Positions 14,293 through 19,126 of a DNA stretch of 20,837 nt are shown here, in pieces. Below the pieces are notes generated by a model. It was not told where the DNA came from. It searched no databases and worked only from the letters and a program-made list of their open reading frames with translations. The translations under genes and the position numbers were made by a program. Source of the DNA: JBBIQS01 sp037442205 (lineage in GTDB: Bacteria > Myxococcota > Myxococcia > Myxococcales > UBA5297); contig JBBIQS010000121.1 in assembly GCA_037442205.1 (NCBI GenBank), positions 1-20,837 of the forward strand, read 5' to 3'. Positions within the stretch are counted from its first letter, which is position 1. The number at the start of each line of letters is the position of its first letter.

Positions 14293-14577
14293 ATGTTTCG
14301 ATCGACCTTGGTCCTGCTGGCATTCTGCGCGTCGGCCTGCATGACCGAGGACTCGTTCTACAAGATGCGGGAGGAGTCCTCGAGCTGCGGCTCCGCCGAC
14401 ACCTGCACTTTGGCCGGCTCGAGTTCGTGCATCTGCGCCGCCCCGGTGCGCTCGAGCGAGGCGGCCAACATCGATGCCGCGGCGAGGCAGGTTTCCTGCG
14501 GCGGCAAGATGGTCAAGTGTCAGAGCCTGGTGAACCCGCGGTGCGAAGCCGGGCGGTGCGTCGCCGATCCGGGATGA
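14293..14577 (+). CDS. Small Cys-rich lipoprotein
   Basis: 94 aa from ATG 14293, preceded by GGAGGG at 14279-14284; a GTG at 14290 is also in frame. Hydrophobic signal FRSTLVLLAFCASAC with Cys16 as probable lipidation site (the lipobox is imperfect: Ala rather than Leu at -3). The mature part has eight more Cys (SSCGSADTC, SSCIC, VSCGG, VKCQS, PRCEAGRC), suggesting four disulfides and export. I do not recognise the family; the pattern is typical of small myxobacterial surface proteins. A -10-like TAGATT sits at 14254-14259. The glyoxalase gene follows by about 40 bp, so they may share a transcript. Confidence 0.75.
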   Translation: MFRSTLVLLAFCASACMTEDSFYKMREESSSCGSADTCTLAGSSSCICAAPVRSSEAANIDAAARQVSCGGKMVKCQSLVNPRCEAGRCVADPG

Positions 14578-14618
14578 CCGCCCACGGCGATGCCGCAGCG
14601 ACTCTCAGAGGAGGCTCC

Positions 14619-14993
14619 ATGAAGTTCGGCTTCGCCCACAACAACATCAATGTCTTCGACCTGGATCGCAGCCTGCGCTTCTACCGCGATGCCCTGGGGC
14701 TGACCGAGAGCCGGCGCATCGAAGCTCCCGACGGCTCGTTCCTCATCGTCTATCTCAAGGACGAGCAGACGCGTCACCTGCTGGAGCTGACCTGGCTGCG
14801 CGACCGCAAGGAGCCCTACGCCCTGGGCGACAACGAGTTCCATCTCGCCCTGGTCGCCGACGACTTCGACGCGGCGCACGCCCATCATCAGCGGATGGGC
14901 TGCATCTGCTACGAGAACCCGGCGATGGGGATCTATTTCATCAACGATCCGGACGGCTACTGGATCGAGATCCTGCCGTCCCGCATGCGCTGA
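14619..14993 (+). CDS. Lactoylglutathione lyase-like protein (glyoxalase I family)
   Basis: 124 aa from ATG 14619, with AGAGGAGG directly upstream. Glyoxalase I converts the methylglyoxal-glutathione hemithioacetal to lactoylglutathione. Aligned to the E. coli enzyme, all four metal ligands are in place: H7 (FAHNNINV), E56 (HLLELTW), H75 (FHLALVA) and E117 (DGYWIEIL). Other family marks are SLRFYRDALGL and YFINDPDGYWIEI. The length is normal for the small, Ni-type enzymes. The residue match favours true glyoxalase I over a generic VOC-fold dioxygenase or resistance protein, but the substrate is not proven. After its stop the DNA is decayed up to 15325. Confidence 0.88.
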   Translation: MKFGFAHNNINVFDLDRSLRFYRDALGLTESRRIEAPDGSFLIVYLKDEQTRHLLELTWLRDRKEPYALGDNEFHLALVADDFDAAHAHHQRMGCICYENPAMGIYFINDPDGYWIEILPSRMR

Positions 14994-15006
14994 GCCGACG
15001 GCGGCG

Positions 15007-15128
15007 GTCAGTCGGCAGCGCGCCCGGCCTTGTCGAGCGCCTCGGCGATCGCTGACACCGGGCAGCCCTCGCAGCGCACCAGCCGATCGCTGCGTTTCTC
15101 GACGGCCACGAACGAGCTGCCCGCCAGC
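15007..15128 (-). repeat. Copy B of the gene-tail repeat (truncated gene fragment)
   Basis: 122 bp matching 17462-17583 at 119 positions. It would encode the last 40 residues (SSFVAVEKRSDRLVRCEG ... KAGRAAD, stop at 15008) of the 17463-17864 product. It lacks the first two thirds of that gene, its start and its ribosome site, so it is a dead fragment. The match begins one base past the stop codon. Confidence 0.9.
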
Positions 15129-15129
15129 A

Positions 15130-15290
15130 GGCTCCGCCCGGGCAGCGGAGCCCGGCGTATCGGGGATCGTAGCCGGTGGTGATGCCGACCTGCGCCTGCG
15201 CAGCCTCTGCGAGGCGTGACCCGAAGACGGCGCGGGCATCCTCTGAGATCCCCGTCGCCCGACATTGGTCGGGTTTCGAGAAGCAGCGAA
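15130..15290 (-). pseudogene. DUF1287-like gene fragment
   Basis: The minus strand reads KPDQCRATGISEDARAVFGS, then RLAEAAQAQVGITTGYDPRY and AGLRCPGG. The segment AxAQVGITTGYDPxYxxLxxPGG matches the N-terminal signature of DUF1287 proteins (exported, about 200 aa, usually continuing DVPxDRGVCTDV). Here it has no start codon or signal peptide and stops exactly at the boundary of repeat copy B; the remaining ~150 residues are absent. It is thus a fragment truncated at both ends. The family assignment is from memory of the motif. Confidence 0.55.
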
Positions 15291-15325
15291 CGCTTGGACC
15301 CGGCAGCGCGGCCGCGCGCGTGCCC

Positions 15326-17284
15326 TCAGCGGGGATCGCCAGCGCGGGAGTTGTCACCGGAGTGTGCCAGCTTGAACCGCACGGCGGTCGTGCTCCCCGG
15401 CCGCGCCACGACGATCTGCTGCGCGTAGCCCCTTTCGGACGCAGTGTCCGAACCGCATGGGCCGTCGGCAAGCCCCAGGAAGCAATCGACGCTGGCGACA
15501 CAGACTCCCGACTCGACCTCGAATCGGGCCGCCTCGCCACCCTCCCTCTTCGTGTAGCGCTCGTGTCCAGCGACGAACTCCTGACCGCATTCGACCTCGA
15601 GGATGCAGCCGCAGTGGTTTCCCGGTGCCTCGACGGAGACGTCGATGCGCGCCGGGGACGCAGGCGCCAGAGAGATGAAGACCGGCTGGTCGGCGGGGAC
15701 CTGGGCCACCGAGACGAATCGGACGGGGCAATTGGTGATGCGGTCCCCGTGGTAGTTCAGGAAGGGCTCCGCGCCAGGGTCCGGACACTCGAGCACCGAG
15801 AGCAGGTAGGTCCCCGGGCGCAAGTTGGGCAGGTAGAACCAGCCGTCCGAAGAGGTGATCGCGGACTCGCAGGACGTCGAGGAGTCACCCGCGTCCTCCT
15901 CGCCGAAGCTCCGGCGACAGGCTTGGACGCCACGATGTGCGGCCGGCCCTCCGCTCTCGGCCGGGACCCTCCCCCGCAGCTCGCCAGCCCGCCACAGGCG
16001 CAACTCGATCGGGCGCTCGCGCCCGCGCTGGATCTGCTCCGAGACTTGCGCCGAAGCGAAGCCGCGCGCGACAGCGTGGAACCTGTAGAGGTCCTCTCGC
16101 GGGGCGCGGCCGACGAAGAGCGCCGGCGATGTTTGCTTCAAGAGGGTAATTAACCGGCTGCCGTCCCCTGTCGCGAACACCTCGGCCTCGGGGAGCGGCT
16201 CTCCGGTCGTGGCGTCGGCGACCCGCACGCGCAATTCCAGGGAAGGCTCGAGGTCGAGCGTGACCTGGTCCTGGTCGCCAGGGGCGCTGACCACCAGAGA
16301 GGCGGATTTGCCGGCGCGCTCAGCCTCCAGGCTGGGAGATGCCATCCCCAACTCGTCGGTCGAGAAGCGCCCGAGGCGGTCGGTGATTATCCGCGAGGTC
16401 AGTTGCAGGGGGGTGCGGACCTCGACACCCGGCGCCCCGGCCCCGGCCTCGATCACGGTCCCCGCGATCCGGCGGCGGCGAACGATTTCGAAGCGCTCGG
16501 TCTCGCCCGCTGACGGGAGCCAGAAGTCGACGGTGGCGGCGAAGCCAGGCGCGCGGATCAGGAGCCAGAGCTTCTCCTCCGCGGGGACATGGGCTTGGAA
16601 GGTGCCGTCGGGAGCGGCCGTGACTCGGGCGTATCCGATGCGCGGGCTGGCGACGCCCAGCAGGACTTCGGCCCCCAGGGAGCGGGATCGTGGGTCGGTC
16701 GCCTGGTCGTCCACCCTGCCTCGGGTCGGTTCTCCGGAGAGCGCGATCGCCACCTCGTCGCCGGCACGTACCCCGCGGCGGAGGCCCGCCGCGCCGTCGA
16801 CGGTGCGGGCCAGGACCACCAGATCGCCGGCCGGAGCCGGGAAGGCGAACCGGCCGTCCTCGCCGCTTCGGGTTGAGGCGAGCGGGACGTCCTCGAACTG
16901 ACCGGCCGCGGCGAGCGCGAAGACCTGATCGGCGGCCCTCGGGCAGAGCGAGATGTAGTCGAGATCGCGCAGGTGCACCTCGCTTTCGCCTGGCCCACAG
17001 GAGACGGTTGGCCCTGGGCTCTCCTCCGCGCGATAGAGCAAGACCTCGGCCGCGGGCACCGGCGAGCCGCCCTGCGTGACGACGCCGCTCACCGCTGGAG
17101 AGGCCGCCGGCGCCGTAGGGCCGGGCTCGGTTGGTTGGTCGGCCGGGACCGTTGGTAGGGACCGCCGCTCCCGACCCGTCCGGCCGCCGTGCGGCTCGGT
17201 GTCTTCCGCCGGGACCAGGTGCCAGGCCGCCGCCACCAGGGCGACGACGAAGCCGGTCAACAGCGGCCAGCGCAGGGTCTTCAT
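15326..17284 (-). CDS. Carboxypeptidase-regulatory-like repeat protein, membrane-anchored or exported
   Basis: 652 aa. N-terminal signal or anchor (MKTLRWPLLTGFVVALVAAA), a Pro/Thr-rich spacer (about 30-62), then several beta-sandwich modules of the carboxypeptidase-regulatory type. Each shows G-x-V-x-x-x-x-G-x-P-x-x-x-A-x-V or the later G-x-F-x-x-x-L-x-P-G-x-Y pattern: VSGVVTQGGSPVPAAEVLLY (near 65), RIAGTVIEAGAGAPGVEVRT (near 280), LRVRVADATTGEPLPEAEVF (near 360) and GELRGRVPAESGGPA with FYLPNLRPGTYLL (near 450-500). No catalytic domain is visible. The C-terminal third has many Cys (CGCILEVECG, CVASVDCFLG), probably disulfides, which argues for an extracellular location. It may bind or scaffold at the surface. 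ATG 17284 has AGGAG 14 bp upstream, rather far. Confidence 0.8.
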   Translation of the reverse strand: MKTLRWPLLTGFVVALVAAAWHLVPAEDTEPHGGRTGRERRSLPTVPADQPTEPGPTAPAASPAVSGVVTQGGSPVPAAEVLLYRAEESPGPTVSCGPGESEVHLRDLDYISLCPRAADQVFALAAAGQFEDVPLASTRSGEDGRFAFPAPAGDLVVLARTVDGAAGLRRGVRAGDEVAIALSGEPTRGRVDDQATDPRSRSLGAEVLLGVASPRIGYARVTAAPDGTFQAHVPAEEKLWLLIRAPGFAATVDFWLPSAGETERFEIVRRRRIAGTVIEAGAGAPGVEVRTPLQLTSRIITDRLGRFSTDELGMASPSLEAERAGKSASLVVSAPGDQDQVTLDLEPSLELRVRVADATTGEPLPEAEVFATGDGSRLITLLKQTSPALFVGRAPREDLYRFHAVARGFASAQVSEQIQRGRERPIELRLWRAGELRGRVPAESGGPAAHRGVQACRRSFGEEDAGDSSTSCESAITSSDGWFYLPNLRPGTYLLSVLECPDPGAEPFLNYHGDRITNCPVRFVSVAQVPADQPVFISLAPASPARIDVSVEAPGNHCGCILEVECGQEFVAGHERYTKREGGEAARFEVESGVCVASVDCFLGLADGPCGSDTASERGYAQQIVVARPGSTTAVRFKLAHSGDNSRAGDPR

Positions 17285-17461
17285 GGGTGGCGCGCTCCTG
17301 GTGACTCGTTCTCGTCGTTGGTCGCGCTACCGTCGATTTCCGGGAACCTGGAGGACCGATCGCTGGCACGTGCTTGGCTGGCCCGGGCGCCGACGTGGTG
17401 GAGGCCGATGCCGGAGGCAAGGCGAAGACGGGGCTTGGGCACGCGGGCGCCGGTCGAGGCC

Positions 17462-17583
17462 GTCAGTCGGCGGCGCGCCCGGCCTTGTCGAGCGCCTCGG
17501 CGATCGCTGACACCGGGTAGCCCTCGCAGCGCACCAGCCGATCGCTGCGTTTCTCGACGGCCACGAACGAGCTGCCAGCCAGC
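17462..17583 (-). repeat. Copy C of the gene-tail repeat (inside the intact gene)
   Basis: The 3' end of the gene at 17463-17864, from one base past its stop to 120 bp inside it. It repeats at 15007-15128 (119/122) and partly at 10861-10914 (44/54). Confidence 0.9.
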
Positions 17584-17864
17584 TCGAAGTCGTGCGTCCA
17601 CTCGATGGCGAACCGCACGTCGCCCTCTTCGATCCTCACCGGCACCGGCTGCCCGGCGCGGCACAGCTGCGCCGCCAGGCCGTCGACGGCATCGAGCATC
17701 CAGGCGTCCTGGGAGTCGGTGGAGAAGAAGACCAGCTCGCGCACGGCGACGACCTTGGCCTCGCCGGTGCGAGCGCGCTCGACGATGTGCTCGGCCTCGC
17801 TCTCGACGAACGGCCGCTCCATCTCGCGCTTGCGGACGCGAAACACCTGCTTCACCTTTTTCAT
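17463..17864 (-). CDS. Conserved hypothetical protein
   Basis: 133 aa from ATG 17864, starting MKKVKQVFRVRKREMERPF. A longer in-frame version reaching 17954 would overlap the upstream gene and is unlikely; GAGGGGCGG supports ATG 17864. Soluble, no signal or membrane segment. It resembles small bacterial hypothetical proteins with a LVFFSTDSQDAWMLDAVDG motif followed by RFAIEWTHDFELAGSSFVAV; I know of no function. The gene starts 10 bp after the stop of the exported protein gene at 17875, so the two are an operon. Its last 40 codons are the source of the repeat found twice elsewhere in the window. Confidence 0.78.
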   Translation of the reverse strand: MKKVKQVFRVRKREMERPFVESEAEHIVERARTGEAKVVAVRELVFFSTDSQDAWMLDAVDGLAAQLCRAGQPVPVRIEEGDVRFAIEWTHDFELAGSSFVAVEKRSDRLVRCEGYPVSAIAEALDKAGRAAD

Positions 17865-17874
17865 CTGCCGCCCC

Positions 17875-18543
17875 TCACTCGAAATCAGCCAACTCGCCGG
17901 TCTTGCTGGAGAATCCGGCGGCCAGAGTCTGGTCGCCGTTCTCCTGGCTGACAAGGATCAAAAGCAGCCGGCGGGTCGGCGACAAGAGCGGATGCGCGGC
18001 TGAGGGATGGATCGCCCGCGGCAGCTTCAGCTTCTTGAGCTGCTTGCCGTCGGAGATGGCGACCAGGGTCTGGAAAACCTCCAGCCGCCAGCTCTCGCGC
18101 TCGAAACCCTGGCCGTCGGAGGTCAGCTCCAGCTCGCCCGACTCGGCGGCGCTGGCCTGCTCCTCGCTGACCGCGACCGCCGCCGCGCGCTCACTTCCCG
18201 AGCAGGCGGCGCTGTCCAGGGTGACGCCCTTGAAGCGGGTGGAGCGCAGCAGGTCGCGCAGCTCGATCAGCTGGGCGCGGCACTCCTCGGCGCTCACCGC
18301 CTGGATCGCGGCGCCGCTGGCGTCGCGCGCCTCCTTGGAGATGACGAAGTGCTTCTGCGGCACGCCCGGGCCGACGATCCGGTAGCCGAGCGAGGCGGGC
18401 GAGGAGTGGGTCTCGCGCACCAGCGCCAGGTCGCCCTTCATCGACCAGGCGAGCACCAGCACGTCGCCTTTGACCGCGGCAAAGCTGGCCGAGGGCAGAG
18501 CAAGCAGGAGGGCGAGGGCGAGGCGGGAGATCGAGGAAGGCAC
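17875..18543 (-). CDS. Exported protein of unknown function
   Basis: 222 aa from GTG 18543. Signal peptide MPSSISRLALALLLALPSASFA with probable cleavage before AVKGD. The mature protein is mixed alpha/beta with two Cys (EECRAQ, SAACSG) and a C-terminal part LLSPTRRLLLILVSQENGDQ. No family recognised. The start has almost no leader: a TATAGT box lies 6 bp upstream, so the message may be leaderless. It is the first gene of a two-gene operon with the hypothetical protein at 17463-17864. Confidence 0.72.
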   Translation of the reverse strand: MPSSISRLALALLLALPSASFAAVKGDVLVLAWSMKGDLALVRETHSSPASLGYRIVGPGVPQKHFVISKEARDASGAAIQAVSAEECRAQLIELRDLLRSTRFKGVTLDSAACSGSERAAAVAVSEEQASAAESGELELTSDGQGFERESWRLEVFQTLVAISDGKQLKKLKLPRAIHPSAAHPLLSPTRRLLLILVSQENGDQTLAAGFSSKTGELADFE

Positions 18544-18549
18544 GCGGGC

Positions 18550-18555
18550 ACTATA
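18550..18555 (-). promoter_or_regulatory. Candidate -10 box of a near-leaderless promoter
   Basis: TATAGT on the minus strand, 6 bp before GTG 18543, so transcription would begin at or near the start codon. The -35 region has no TTGACA-like hexamer. It abuts the inverted repeat at 18557. Confidence 0.35.
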
Positions 18556-18556
18556 G

Positions 18557-18587
18557 GCGCCTGGGAGCGCCGGCGTCCCGCTGGCCG
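18557..18587 (-). repeat. Left arm of an inverted repeat flanking the Cys-rich lipoprotein gene
   Basis: The reverse complement of 18557-18581 is identical to 19190-19214 (25 bp); with one mismatch the match extends to 31 bp. The core GGGAGCGCCGGCGTCCC is itself nearly palindromic, like REP elements. Confidence 0.9.
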
Positions 18588-18626
18588 AAGTCGGTCGGTC
18601 GTACCGGAGGTCGATGCTTGCGCCGC

Positions 18627-18657
18627 GCAGGGGTCGCCGGCGATTCGTGGCCCCTGC
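18627..18657. other. Hairpin upstream of the lipoprotein gene
   Basis: Perfect 7-bp stem GCAGGGG/CCCCTGC with a 17-nt loop containing CGCCGGCG. No T-run. TTGACC follows at 18661, so it sits just upstream of a possible promoter. Confidence 0.3.
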
Positions 18658-18714
18658 AACTTGACCGCCGACGGCTCGTCAGGTGATCAACTAGCCATGC
18701 AAGGAGACATCTCA

Positions 18715-19107
18715 ATGAACCGCCTCATCGCCGCGCTCGGGCTGGCCGTGCTCTTCGGCTGTGGCCCCGCGGAGCCGCAGGCCACCGACTGCAAGTCCAA
18801 ATACCCGGTTTCACAGCAGTCTTCCATGCCGTGCTGCCCGGAGTGGGGCCTGGACGCCTGCGGCGCCAACCTGTTCTGCGCCGCCCTGGACGGCCGGACC
18901 CAGCCGACCTGCTACCTGGATCACAGCAAGGCCGACATGACGGACTGCACCGAGGATTCGCAGTGTCAGAGCGCCTTCTGCAACAAGAGCGTCGGCAAGT
19001 GCCGCAGCCAGAATTTCCGGCCCTGCGCCGCGAACATCGGATGCTCGGGGGGTTCGAACTGGGCCTGCGGCACCACCCCGGGCTACGACGGCCCCGTCTG
19101 CCACTGA
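18715..19107 (+). CDS. Cys-rich lipoprotein
   Basis: 130 aa from ATG 18715, preceded by AAGGAG (18700-18705); an ATG at 18697 is in frame but would include the ribosome site. Signal MNRLIAALGLAVLFGC with lipobox L-F-G-C16. The mature part has 14 further Cys. These include the module DCTEDSQCQSAFCNKSVGKC, a pattern (C-x5-C-x4-C-x6-C) common in myxobacterial surface proteins, and CSGGSNWACGTTPGYDGPVC at the end. All should be disulfide-bonded outside the cytoplasm. The function is unknown; small Cys-rich modules of this kind usually bind proteins or carbohydrates. The gene lies between the two arms of a 25-bp inverted repeat and converges on the next gene with 19 bp between them. Confidence 0.8.
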   Translation: MNRLIAALGLAVLFGCGPAEPQATDCKSKYPVSQQSSMPCCPEWGLDACGANLFCAALDGRTQPTCYLDHSKADMTDCTEDSQCQSAFCNKSVGKCRSQNFRPCAANIGCSGGSNWACGTTPGYDGPVCH

Positions 19108-19112
19108 CCCTG

Positions 19113-19124
19113 GGCGAGCTCGCC
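19113..19124. terminator. Palindrome between convergent genes
   Basis: GGCGAGCTCGCC, a perfect 12-bp palindrome in the 19-bp gap between convergent genes. It may be a bidirectional stop signal, but it has no loop and no T-run. Confidence 0.2.
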
Positions 19125-19126
19125 TC

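Noticed and set aside
13061..14323. 420-codon minus frame covering the NAGPA gene
   Set aside because: Only its last ~80 codons (outside the NAGPA gene) look like real protein; the rest is the shadow of the NAGPA frame. Kept only as a remnant at 13061-13305.
15008..15265. 85-codon minus frame containing the repeat copy B tail
   Set aside because: Its first half is out of frame with the DUF1287-like fragment and has no ribosome site; it is a chance fusion into a gene fragment.
17364..17379. Sigma-54-like promoter TGGCACG-N4-TGGCT on the plus strand
   Set aside because: One mismatch to the -24/-12 consensus, but no plus-strand gene follows, and a match of this quality is expected by chance in about 40 kb of GC-rich sequence read on two strands.
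19028..19042. tRNA T-loop-like GGTTCGAAC
   Set aside because: Lies inside the Cys-rich lipoprotein coding sequence, with no anticodon arm or acceptor stem around it.
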